Positions 48,333 through 57,125 of a stretch of 64,000 nt of DNA are shown piece after piece; the stretch's first letter is position 1, and each line of letters opens with the position of its first letter. The position numbers were made by a program, and so were the translations under genes. Source of the stretch: Planctomycetota bacterium (GTDB taxonomy: Bacteria; Planctomycetota; Brocadiia; JAADGH01); the NCBI GenBank assembly GCA_013152475.1, contig JAADGH010000081.1, forward strand, positions 62,001-126,000. Direction: 5' to 3'. The notes beneath the pieces were generated by a model. It was not told where the DNA came from. It made no database searches and was given only the letters and a program-made list of their open reading frames with translations.

Positions 48333-48929
48333 TCAAATCTGGTCGGCGCCCTTGATTACCTTGTTGATCAGTCCGTACTTCAGTGCTTCTTCTGCGGACA
48401 TCCAGTAGTTGCGGCGCGTGTCGGCCTCCACCTTTTCCAGCTTCTGCCCGGTTTCATCGGCGATGAGCTTGTTAATCTTGGTGCGGAACTTCAGTATCTC
48501 CGACGCCTCGATCTCGATATCCGCCGCCGCGCCGCGGACGGACGTGGAAGGCTGGTGGATCAGCAGCCTGGCATTGGGCAGGGCATAGCGCTGGCCCCGG
48601 GTCCCCGCGAGGAGCACAATCACCGCCGCGCTGGCTGTCAGGCCGGCGCAGATCGTTTGAACCGGCGGCTTGATGAAGTTGATTATGTCGTAGATGGCGA
48701 AACCGGCGTCGGCGTCGCCGCCGGGCGAGTTGATGATGATCCGGATCTTTTCGCCTGGATCATCCGCCTCCAAAAGCAGAAGTTGTGTGATCACCTTCCG
48801 GGAGAGATCCTTATCGAACTCGTCGGCGAGGACGATCGTCCGCGTCTTCAACATGCGAAGCAGGACGCCCTCGTCGCTGTCCTTCTTCGCGTCCTCCTCG
48901 TTTTTCTTGGCTAATCGTTTGAAATCCAT
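48333..48929 (-). CDS. ClpP-like serine protease paralog with Asn in the catalytic Asp position
   Basis: IRIIINSPGGDADAGFAIYDIINFIKPPVQTICAGLTASAAVIVLLAGTRGQRYALPNARLLIHQPS; triad third residue region ADTRRNYWMSAEEALKYGLINKVI. Confidence 0.92.
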   Translation of the reverse strand: MDFKRLAKKNEEDAKKDSDEGVLLRMLKTRTIVLADEFDKDLSRKVITQLLLLEADDPGEKIRIIINSPGGDADAGFAIYDIINFIKPPVQTICAGLTASAAVIVLLAGTRGQRYALPNARLLIHQPSTSVRGAAADIEIEASEILKFRTKINKLIADETGQKLEKVEADTRRNYWMSAEEALKYGLINKVIKGADQI

Positions 48930-48947
48930 CTCCCTTTCATTGGCTCC

Positions 48948-51128
48948 TCAGAACATCGGATCCATACCCAGCGCCGGGTGGTTCACCTTGGCGCAGAACT
49001 CGGCGATCTCTTCCTCCGTGCTGCCGATGGTCTCATCGGCGATCTTGTTGTAGAAGTCCTCCAGCCCCAGTTCCTCGGCGCGCGCCTCGATCATGTCTTT
49101 CAGCTCTTCCTTCAGGCGCTTCGGCATCCAACAGATGCGCGCCATGCCCCCATCGGCCGAGATAAACTTCTTGCTGCCGATGTACTGCTTGCTGTGGCCG
49201 ATAAACCCCGGGGTCTGCAGGCCGCCGCCGACGGTCCCGGCCAGGGTCGAGAACTTCATACCGCAGGGGGTCATGTCCGGATGATCGCGGTCCACCGTCA
49301 TAATCCCGTTTGCAGCGGCAAGCATTATTGAAATACACTCGAAGCATCCGCAGGAGGTCATCGGGTCGATCATCATGCTGTAGGCGCTGAAGCCCTCCAG
49401 CGTGCCATGCGAGTTCGCCTTGACAAAGTCGTTGATCTTCTCCCACTGGCCAAGCTTCGGGTCGAGTACACGGCCCTTTTCGAGGGGTTGATTTGGGCCG
49501 GTGGGCGTGATTTCGTAGGCCGCCCGGCCGTCAAGCCAATTATATGCTCCGCAAAGCCCGGGACGCTCCGGGGTGATGACACAGACGTGATTCGGGGCGA
49601 AGGACTGGCACAGTGTGCACGAATAAAAGAGCTCAACGGACTCATCGGTCATGCCCGCCAGGCGCGCGTCACGTTCGTGGAAGATCGTTCTGGCCTCCTC
49701 GCGCAGCCTCAGGACATCCTCTTCATTGGTATAAACCTTGACCTGTACCTTGTCAAAGATGGCGCCGTATTCATCATGGAGTTTGGCGTGAAGGATTACG
49801 CCGAGATGACGAAACGTAAGACCCGCCGCCTTGCCATCCTTGCTGATTCGCACCCACGTGATGTCGCGCTGGCCCATATGAAAAATGCCCTGGGCCTCGT
49901 TCAGGAACCGGTGGACCTGCCGTTCCAGAATGGGCTCGAAGTCCGTCTGCATCTTGCGCCCCGCGACCTCCACGATGATTCCGAGAGGGAGCCGGTCGCC
50001 TTCGTTGATGTCGGTGATCTCCGGGCCGATCACCTCCACGTTCCCGTCCTGGATCTCATGGGTGGATTTCGTGGTGACGAACTCAAAGGCCGGCGTCTTC
50101 GTGCCGCCCATTTCTGTAAACATGTCATCCTTGCGGATGCGTTCGCCCTCGAAGGCGGGGCCGAAGGGAACGGGCACGTCCACCTCGGAAATCTTGATCT
50201 TCAGGCCGCGGACCTCGATGGCCTTTTCGACCATGTCTTCGGTGGGGATGTTCGACACCACATGCTCGTAGGTGCAGACGCCCGTGGGCAGGATCTCGGG
50301 AATGTCGGTGTTGGCAACCGTGGGAAAGCCGTAGTTGATCGCCCCGGCCGCGTTCGCATATTTTTCATCATCCACTTCCCCGAGTGCGAGGACAAATGCA
50401 AAGATACGGAGCTTATTGTAGCGCAGGTTTCTCGCAAAGTCCCCCGGCTGCACGCCGCCGAAGGACAGGGCCGCCCGGGTGGCAAACCCGGCCGCGTAGA
50501 TTGTGGCCTCGATGCTCTTGCCAAAGGGGACCAAACGCGTCTCCCAGCCCATCTGGACGCCTTCTTCGGCCAACTGTTCGGACATAGATTTGCCGTTCGT
50601 GTCGGCAGACATGAAGACGTAGAGGCTCTTCTGCTGCAGTTCTCTCGCCAGGCTGACGGCGAGCTCATTCGTCTCGCAGGCCCCGACGCAAGCGGCGAAG
50701 CCGGGGGCCGTGCCGTCCACGAACTCGATGCCGCGTTCGCGCAAAATGACGTCGTCGGCGGCGCCGAGCCAGATGCCATCCACCGGGTTCGGCCCGACAA
50801 CGTACTTGCACCCTTCGATAATTTCTTCGGCCCAGAGCGTCGCCATGCCGGCATCCAGCGCATGGCCCAGATAGGGGACCCACGTTTTGTCCGCGGGGAC
50901 GGGGGGCAGAAGGCCCCGCGCCCGTTCGAGGATCGGCTTCATTTGGCCGAGTGTCTCGACGCCCTCGCCCGTCATGCCATAGATAACAGGGAGATAGTAG
51001 CCGGTGTTCGGGAACTCGACCTTGCAGTCTTCTCCCTTGGCCTCGATGGCCTCTGCAAGTTTTTGCTCGGCGCGCTCGACAATCTTATGCGCCCCGCGAA
51101 TTGCTGCTGAACAGATGATCTTCGACAT
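48948..51128 (-). CDS. acsB: Acetyl-CoA synthase (CODH/ACS beta subunit)
   Basis: A-cluster motifs ELFYSCTLCQSFAPNHVCVITPERPGLCGAYNWLDGRAAYEI and MTSCGCFECISIML. Confidence 0.98.
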   Translation of the reverse strand: MSKIICSAAIRGAHKIVERAEQKLAEAIEAKGEDCKVEFPNTGYYLPVIYGMTGEGVETLGQMKPILERARGLLPPVPADKTWVPYLGHALDAGMATLWAEEIIEGCKYVVGPNPVDGIWLGAADDVILRERGIEFVDGTAPGFAACVGACETNELAVSLARELQQKSLYVFMSADTNGKSMSEQLAEEGVQMGWETRLVPFGKSIEATIYAAGFATRAALSFGGVQPGDFARNLRYNKLRIFAFVLALGEVDDEKYANAAGAINYGFPTVANTDIPEILPTGVCTYEHVVSNIPTEDMVEKAIEVRGLKIKISEVDVPVPFGPAFEGERIRKDDMFTEMGGTKTPAFEFVTTKSTHEIQDGNVEVIGPEITDINEGDRLPLGIIVEVAGRKMQTDFEPILERQVHRFLNEAQGIFHMGQRDITWVRISKDGKAAGLTFRHLGVILHAKLHDEYGAIFDKVQVKVYTNEEDVLRLREEARTIFHERDARLAGMTDESVELFYSCTLCQSFAPNHVCVITPERPGLCGAYNWLDGRAAYEITPTGPNQPLEKGRVLDPKLGQWEKINDFVKANSHGTLEGFSAYSMMIDPMTSCGCFECISIMLAAANGIMTVDRDHPDMTPCGMKFSTLAGTVGGGLQTPGFIGHSKQYIGSKKFISADGGMARICWMPKRLKEELKDMIEARAEELGLEDFYNKIADETIGSTEEEIAEFCAKVNHPALGMDPMF

Positions 51129-51183
51129 CCACCTACCTCCGAATTACTGAATCGGTCGTATCAGACAATTCCCCCCGCAACTT

Positions 51184-51957
51184 TTATAGTTCCACGAATT
51201 CCCCGAGCCTCGTTCGAATCGCCTTGACTTCCTCTACGACCCGCTCGTCGCTCTCATACGAGGGCTCCCCGGCAAGGTCCGCGCGGATCAGCTTCTCGCT
51301 GTAGGACATCGTCCCCAGGAGGGGGACCTCCTTCAGTTCCCCCCGCATGAAGTCGATGTGCGCCTGCTCCTTTACCTTGTTCCCCACGGCGCACACGCGC
51401 TGGATGCCCAGATCGGCGCCGAGCGACTTGACCTCGTGCGCCGTCCGCACACTCCGCCGGCCCGGCTCGACGACGACGATAAGCGCATCCACCGCCTGCA
51501 CCGTCGCCCGGCCGAGGTGTTCGATGCCCGCCTCCATGTCCACGATGGCATCCTCGTCGCGATGGAGGATAAGATGGGTCAGCAGCGCCTTCAGGAACAC
51601 ATTCTCGGGACAGGCACAACCGCCCCCCCCCCTGTACACACCTCCAAGCACCATGAGCCTGACGCCGGCATGTTCGACCGAGAACTTCTCGGGGAGGTCT
51701 GAAACGCTCGGGTTCATCTTGAAGAACTTGCCGTAGCCTTCCGGATCGGCCCCGGTCCGTTCAGCGATCAAGTCCCTCATCTGCCCGATGGGCGTCAGGT
51801 TCGCATCGGCGGGAGCACCTATTGCAGAGGCCAGGTTGGCGTCCGGGTCCGCATCGATCGCAATCGGTTTTCTGCCCTCTTGGGCGAAGATGCGGGCTAA
51901 GATCGCAACAAACGTTGTTTTCCCGACACCCCCCTTACCTGAAACGGCAATTTTCAT
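51184..51957 (-). CDS. acsF: ACS nickel-insertion accessory ATPase (AcsF/CooC)
   Basis: MKIAVSGKGGVGKTTFVAILARIFAQEGRKPIAIDADPDANLASAIG, GGGGCACPENVFLKALL (CxC), AIVDMEAGIEHLGRATV. Confidence 0.93.
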   Translation of the reverse strand: MKIAVSGKGGVGKTTFVAILARIFAQEGRKPIAIDADPDANLASAIGAPADANLTPIGQMRDLIAERTGADPEGYGKFFKMNPSVSDLPEKFSVEHAGVRLMVLGGVYRGGGGCACPENVFLKALLTHLILHRDEDAIVDMEAGIEHLGRATVQAVDALIVVVEPGRRSVRTAHEVKSLGADLGIQRVCAVGNKVKEQAHIDFMRGELKEVPLLGTMSYSEKLIRADLAGEPSYESDERVVEEVKAIRTRLGEFVEL

Positions 51958-51999
51958 CGCGACTGCGCGCTCTTTCGGGCCATGCTTCCCATCCCCTGT

Positions 52000-52029
52000 A
52001 CCCTAACACAACCCGGATTTGACTGTCAA
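52000..52029 (-). promoter_or_regulatory. Candidate acs operon promoter TTGACA-N18-TAGGGT (or N17-TTAGGG)
   Basis: Minus strand TTGACAgtcaaatccgggttgtgtTAGGGT just upstream of acsF. Confidence 0.45.
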
Positions 52030-52114
52030 CAGAAATTGGCCTCAGTACCGCAACAAATTTCACAATGTTCGCACGCGATGCACCGGTTGAAGGCGCGTCC
52101 AAACCCGCCGATTT

Positions 52115-52957
52115 CTATTTTCGCGCCACGAAGATCGCCGCGATGAGTTTCCTTTCCTGATACAGCTTGAGCCGCTTTGCGTGGCCCCGGGTCTCGCAGA
52201 AGTCCATATCGTAGCGTGTTGGCGCTTCGGTATCCACCTTCTCGATCGTCAGGCCCGCCTTTTCCAGGAGAAAACGATACTCATCAAGAAGCGAACGCCG
52301 CTGGAGTTCCGGCGCGTTGCGGGTGTCCTCTTCGCTCAGCGCCTCGGTGCGCATGCCCTGCTGGCACACGAACACGCCGTTCTTCTTGAGCACCCGGACA
52401 CACTCCGCCAGGAGACGCTCCTCATTGAATGGGGTGATGGGCGCGCACTGCCGCCACACCACGTCGAAGGCCTCATCGCCGAAGGGCATCTTGAACGCGT
52501 TGCCGAGCATGAACGTCGCGTGATTATCCAGCCGGCGCGCCTTCGTGCGCTTTACCGACTCGAACACGCGGAGAAAGTCCGCATCCAGGCCGGTTACGCT
52601 GCATCCGTAGACCTCGGCAAGCTGACGGGCCGAGCCACCGAGCGCGCTGCCTACATCGAGGACGGACGTCTCTGCCGATATGCCCGCCAGCTCCGCAAGG
52701 AGGCGGGTGGCGCGGCTGCCGCCGGCGTGCCAGCCCAACTCCGTGTCGGACCGGCAGTCGTCCTCCGTATACCCGGCCAGCGCCATGTCCTCCTGTGGGT
52801 GATGGGCCTGAACGGTGCGCATCTCCGCCAGAATCTCCTCCTGCGTGATGACCCCCTTCTTGGCGAGGAGGCGGACCAGGGCGATGTCAAACACGGAGCC
52901 ACCCAGGATGGCCGACCGTATCCAGTCTTCATGTCCAGAGTCAGATGTCTTTGCCAT
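52115..52957 (-). CDS. SAM-dependent methyltransferase
   Basis: SVLDVGSALGGSARQLAEVYGCSVTGLDAD and FDVVWRQCAPITPFNEERLLAECVRVLKKNGVFVCQQ. Start MAKTSDSG chosen downstream of the promoter at 53005-53033. Confidence 0.85.
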   Translation of the reverse strand: MAKTSDSGHEDWIRSAILGGSVFDIALVRLLAKKGVITQEEILAEMRTVQAHHPQEDMALAGYTEDDCRSDTELGWHAGGSRATRLLAELAGISAETSVLDVGSALGGSARQLAEVYGCSVTGLDADFLRVFESVKRTKARRLDNHATFMLGNAFKMPFGDEAFDVVWRQCAPITPFNEERLLAECVRVLKKNGVFVCQQGMRTEALSEEDTRNAPELQRRSLLDEYRFLLEKAGLTIEKVDTEAPTRYDMDFCETRGHAKRLKLYQERKLIAAIFVARK

Positions 52958-53004
52958 GTGGCCCTCCGTTTTGTTGCAGATGGTGTACTGACGAGCGAAG
53001 CAGA

Positions 53005-53033
53005 ATTCTACAGACAAGCCGCATGTGAATCAA
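53005..53033 (-). promoter_or_regulatory. Candidate promoter TTGATT-N17-TAGAAT (minus strand)
   Basis: Minus strand TTGATT cacatgcggcttgtctg TAGAAT. Confidence 0.45.
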
Positions 53034-53079
53034 GCGAATATTCCACAGGGCATTGCGTCCCATGCGTTGCGCTTTTGCC

Positions 53080-53108
53080 TTGCAACAGCCGCCGGCATCT
53101 GCTACAGT
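53080..53108 (+). promoter_or_regulatory. Candidate promoter TTGCAA-N17-TACAGT
   Basis: TTGCAA 53080-53085, TACAGT 53103-53108, upstream of the secreted propeller protein. Confidence 0.4.
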
Positions 53109-53154
53109 CACCGATGACGTTCACTTGCACCACGCGCTCTGAGTCACAACGTCC

Positions 53155-55962
53155 TTGCGGACGAAGAGGGAAGCAACCTTGAGCAAAATGCGGGCCAAAA
53201 GACTCCATGTCGTTCTTCGAGCCGCACTGTTCCTCTGGCCGGCGGCGTTCTTGCAGGCGAAGGAAAAGAAGGAAAAGCCGCCCGAACCCTACGCCATCCG
53301 AGTGACCGTGTCCGACAACCGAGCAGGACGATGGGGCATTTCGCTCAAGCCCACCGACTGCGAGGTGACCGGCATGCGGGGCTGGCGGTTCAACCGGTCC
53401 GACTCGGTGGCCCCGGAGAAGCTCCGGGCCAAATTCAGAACGCGCACCCGGAAGTTGACGGGAGCCGAGCGAAAAGACGACAGGATCCCCAAGCTCGAAG
53501 CGATGGGGCTGGATGTCTTCATTCTGGGTCGCCCCGACCATATCCTCGAGGTCAAGGCGTCAAAGATCAGCGTTACCTTTGAGCTGCGAGAGCTTCTGTT
53601 CGGGGCGCCAATCGAACACGACAGCGGAAAGGTGAGAGTCCGACGCATTCCCAATCCGATCGACCTGACACCGGAGAAGCGCGAATACGACTACGTGTCC
53701 GTGGCCGTGGACGCGAAACGCCAGGCATGGGCATCTTGGATCGAATATACGGACAAGGGCCAGCGACTCTGGCTCGGCAGGATTACATCGAACGGCATCG
53801 GCGATGTGTACGATGTAACCGGTAGGGCGGGGCGATACTTCTCCCCGATCACGGCCGTGGACGAGGGGGGGCGCATCTGGGTCATCTTTGGCATGGAGGA
53901 GAAGGGGAACATCGACCTCTACGCGAGGAACCTGAATGCCTTCAAATGGATGAGGATCGACCGCGTGACGAATGACCCGGCGCCGGACATCAACCCCAGC
54001 ATATTTCGCGATGCCAAGGGCAAGATCTGGCTGGTCTGGCAGTCGGCCCGCAATGGGAACTATGACATCTTTATGAAGCACGTCCACGACGCGACGTGGT
54101 CGAAGGAATACCGGGTGACAAACACCCCGGAGAACGAATGGTCTCCGGCAATCTGTGCAAATAAGGACGGCGTGGCCTTTGTCGCCTATGATGTCTATCG
54201 GGGCAGCGACTACGACATTGCCATGCGGAAGTTTGTCAACGAAAAGTTCGCGGACGCCGGTCCAATTGCCCAGACTCCGATGAATGAAACCCATGCGTCG
54301 ATGGTCATGGACGCGAAGGACCGGATGTGGGTCGCATGGGAGGAGGGCCCGGGCAACTGGGGCGTGGCGTATCCCCACGGCAACGGTGTTCCCCTGCACA
54401 TGCCCAGGACGATCAAGTATAAGGTGATCGACGCGGGCGAGGAGAAGAAAGCGGGCGATCTCACCGCAAACTTTCCCTATGACCTGCAAGGCCGCAACGA
54501 AGCCCCCCGGCTTGCCGTGGACGCAAAGGATCGGATATGGATGGCCTTCCGGCATCTCTCGGGCGGACTGACCTCGCGCAGGACCGAGGCCGAGAGCCTC
54601 GTACCGCTGTGGGAAAGCTACGTTACCTACTGTGGGGACAAGGGCTGGACCGAGCCGCTGCCCCTGTCCCAAAGCGAGGGGCGACGGAACCAACTTCCTT
54701 CGATCTCAGCGGACAAGCATGGCAGCGTCTGGGCCGCATGGGCCGGCGATGGCAGACCGTGCTGGGAAAAGGACGTGCGTCCCGTCCGCTGCACGATCCA
54801 TGCGGCATCGTTGGAGGCGGCCAAGGGCGCGGCCGAGCCTGCGCCCGAATCGTGCGAGAGCGAAACTCTGGCACAAAAGGCGGAACGAAGGCGCCCCACG
54901 CATTACGGCACCGTCATCGCGAAGAAGGAATACCGCCTTCTATTCGGCGACCTGAACCGGCCGACCGAAATATCCATTGAGGCCGAGGCGGGGTGGGGGA
55001 CGTACGACGACTCGTTCCGCTATGCCTGGGACGCGGGTGGGCTGGACTTTGCTGGCGTGGCCGAGAACTTCGCCGGCGGCAAGCGTCTGTCGCCCTGGCG
55101 CCGAGCGCAGGATGCCGCGCGGGTGTATTCCAGCCCGAAGCGTTTCATCACGGTCTTGGCGAATTGGCGCGAGGGCCCCTTCCCGGTGGGCAGTCGATTG
55201 GCGATTGCCGAATCGCCGAGCGCATCGCCCATCGGCATCTTCTACTCGGACCCGCGCGCAAAGAAGGTCGATGAGAACGACGCGAAGAAGCTCTGGGAGG
55301 CCATCCAGAAGGAGAACAAAGTTCGCCGCCTGAGTATCCCCATCACGCCGGCCAGCAAGCTCGGCACGGATTGGAGCTCCGGCGCGTCCCCTGTCGAACC
55401 GGTGGTCGAGATCCTCAGCGGGGCGCACTGGTCCTACGAGCAGGAGGGCGCGCCCCTCGCGGCGAAGCCAGGGGCGGAGACCGTGCACGAAGGGTTCGAG
55501 GCCGCGGGCTTTGTCGACAAGGCCCTGGCCAAGGGCATCAAACTCGGCTTCGTCGCGGGGTCGGGGCCGTGCTCGACGAACTGCGCCTTTACGGGGGTCT
55601 ATGTCGAGGAGGTGACGCCGAAGGGCCTGTTCGATGCCTTGGTTGCGCGACGTTGCTACGCCGCTACGGATAAGATCATCCTTGATTACCGGGTGGAAAA
55701 CCACTTCATGGGCGAGGAATGCGCGATCTCCGGCAAACCGGAGTTCTACATCCGCATCATCGGCACGGGCGAAATCAAGGAACTGTCCGTCATCAAAAAC
55801 GGCAAACCGATCCACACGACGGATCCCGATGGCGTGGACATTGCCTACTCGTTCACCGACGAAAAGGCCGAGGCCGGCAAAGAAGCGTGCTACTACATTC
55901 GCGTGATTCAGGACAATGGCAAGATGGCGTGGGGCAGCCCCATGTGGATTACCGCCAAGTAG
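53155..55962 (+). CDS. Secreted beta-propeller-like protein with C-terminal degenerate DUF3604-like domain
   Basis: Repeats GRIWVIFGMEEKGNIDLYARN, GKIWLVWQSARNGNYDIFMK, DRMWVAWEEGPGNWG, DRIWMAFRHLSG, GSVWAAWAGDG. C-terminus LLFGDLNRPTEIS...GLFDALVARRCYAATDKIILDYRVENHFMG...YYIRVIQDNGKMAWGSPMW parallels the 36137-38221 protein. Start may be the downstream MRAKRLHVV. Confidence 0.65.
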   Translation: MRTKREATLSKMRAKRLHVVLRAALFLWPAAFLQAKEKKEKPPEPYAIRVTVSDNRAGRWGISLKPTDCEVTGMRGWRFNRSDSVAPEKLRAKFRTRTRKLTGAERKDDRIPKLEAMGLDVFILGRPDHILEVKASKISVTFELRELLFGAPIEHDSGKVRVRRIPNPIDLTPEKREYDYVSVAVDAKRQAWASWIEYTDKGQRLWLGRITSNGIGDVYDVTGRAGRYFSPITAVDEGGRIWVIFGMEEKGNIDLYARNLNAFKWMRIDRVTNDPAPDINPSIFRDAKGKIWLVWQSARNGNYDIFMKHVHDATWSKEYRVTNTPENEWSPAICANKDGVAFVAYDVYRGSDYDIAMRKFVNEKFADAGPIAQTPMNETHASMVMDAKDRMWVAWEEGPGNWGVAYPHGNGVPLHMPRTIKYKVIDAGEEKKAGDLTANFPYDLQGRNEAPRLAVDAKDRIWMAFRHLSGGLTSRRTEAESLVPLWESYVTYCGDKGWTEPLPLSQSEGRRNQLPSISADKHGSVWAAWAGDGRPCWEKDVRPVRCTIHAASLEAAKGAAEPAPESCESETLAQKAERRRPTHYGTVIAKKEYRLLFGDLNRPTEISIEAEAGWGTYDDSFRYAWDAGGLDFAGVAENFAGGKRLSPWRRAQDAARVYSSPKRFITVLANWREGPFPVGSRLAIAESPSASPIGIFYSDPRAKKVDENDAKKLWEAIQKENKVRRLSIPITPASKLGTDWSSGASPVEPVVEILSGAHWSYEQEGAPLAAKPGAETVHEGFEAAGFVDKALAKGIKLGFVAGSGPCSTNCAFTGVYVEEVTPKGLFDALVARRCYAATDKIILDYRVENHFMGEECAISGKPEFYIRIIGTGEIKELSVIKNGKPIHTTDPDGVDIAYSFTDEKAEAGKEACYYIRVIQDNGKMAWGSPMWITAK

Positions 55963-55990
55963 TTCCCCCCGCCGTATGCCCGCGGTGCGG

Positions 55991-56308
55991 CTACGCCTTT
56001 GCCTCCTGTGCCTGCTTTCGATGAATGAACATGAGGTTGCGGACGTAAATGAAGGAATTGAAAAGATACGCAAGGATGAATACGGGGTCGTGCTTTTTGG
56101 CCGCGTAGACGAGGAGAATAAGACTTCCGATGATGCTGAGGTACCAGAATCCCACAGGAATAATGCTTTCCTTCCGCCGTTCCGAAACGATCCACTGGTA
56201 AACGAAGCGGCACGTAAACACCGCCTGGCCGACAAGCCCCACGATCGCCCATGCCGTACACTGGGCCCATATCTGATCAACATGTTGACAGATAAACTGA
56301 TACATCAC
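55991..56308 (-). CDS. Lipid A biosynthesis N-terminal domain (LAB_N) protein
   Basis: AIVGLVGQAVFTCRFVYQWIVSERRKESIIPVGFWYLSIIGSLILLVYAAKKHDPVFILAYLFNSFIYVRNLM. Confidence 0.9.
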   Translation of the reverse strand: MMYQFICQHVDQIWAQCTAWAIVGLVGQAVFTCRFVYQWIVSERRKESIIPVGFWYLSIIGSLILLVYAAKKHDPVFILAYLFNSFIYVRNLMFIHRKQAQEAKA

Positions 56309-57036
56309 TTTTCCTCACTTTCGATCTCATAGCGCAGGTACCGCCGCTGCATCCATCGCACGGCAAGGCAGTCGCGGAAGGAAACAAAGACGCGGTTCAG
56401 CGTCGTGTATTTTGACGTCCCATGCCTGCGGGGAAAGTGCTGCACGTCGACTTCCTTTATCCGAAACCCATTCAGCCGCGCAAGCGTCGGGAAAAAGCGG
56501 TGCATGCCCTCAAACAGCTTGAATCGTTTGACACATTCCTTGGGGAAGACCTTCAGCGAACATCCTGTGTCCTGGATGCTTTCGTGGGTCAGTTTGTTGC
56601 GCACCCAATTGGCGATCCTGGACGAAGCCCGTTTCACGAAGGAGTCCTCCCGCTTCGCCCGGCGCCCGCAGACGACCAGGTCCGGCTCATACAGCTCCAG
56701 CAGCTTTCCGATATCGCGCGGGTCATACTGCAGGTCCGCGTCCAGTGTGACGACAATGTCGCCCACGGCGGCGCGCAGGCCGGCGTCGAATGCTGCCGTC
56801 TGGCCACAGTTCGTCTTGAACTTCACAAGGTGCAGGAAGTCGCTCTCCTTCTTCAGGTCCCTCATCACCTCGTAGCTGTTGTCCGTGCTCCCGTCATCGA
56901 CCAGGACCAGCTCGAAACTCCGGCCGATCTCGGTCAGCGCGTCCTTCAGTTGCTTGACGAGGATGGGGATGTTCTCTTCCTCATTGTAAACGGGAACCAC
57001 CACGGAGACTTCCCTCTTCGCAGTATTTTCGCTCAT
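56305..57036 (-). CDS. Glycosyltransferase family 2 (dolichol-P-mannose synthase/ArnC-like)
   Basis: VSVVVPVYNEEENIPILVKQLKDAL, LVLVDDGSTDNSYEVMRDL, GDIVVTLDADLQYDPRDIGKLLELY; ATGA overlap with LAB_N gene. Confidence 0.93.
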   Translation of the reverse strand: MSENTAKREVSVVVPVYNEEENIPILVKQLKDALTEIGRSFELVLVDDGSTDNSYEVMRDLKKESDFLHLVKFKTNCGQTAAFDAGLRAAVGDIVVTLDADLQYDPRDIGKLLELYEPDLVVCGRRAKREDSFVKRASSRIANWVRNKLTHESIQDTGCSLKVFPKECVKRFKLFEGMHRFFPTLARLNGFRIKEVDVQHFPRRHGTSKYTTLNRVFVSFRDCLAVRWMQRRYLRYEIESEEK

Positions 57037-57079
57037 TGGAATTCGACCTCATTTGACCGCAAGATCAGGAAAGAACGCA

Positions 57080-57108
57080 ATTGTACGATATACGAAGGCG
57101 TTTCGCAA
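57080..57108 (-). promoter_or_regulatory. Candidate promoter TTGCGA-N17-TACAAT (minus strand)
   Basis: Minus strand TTGCGA aacgccttcgtatatcg TACAAT upstream of the GT2 gene at 57036. Confidence 0.45.
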
Positions 57109-57125
57109 TGACTTAGTAGGGGGGC

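Noticed and set aside
49407-51110. 567 aa plus-strand ORF opposite acsB
   Set aside because: Antisense shadow of acsB; no domain signature.
51958-52114. Possible cobalamin riboswitch upstream of the acs operon
   Set aside because: The leader between the putative promoter and acsF is about 40 nt, too short, and no B12-box-like element was seen.
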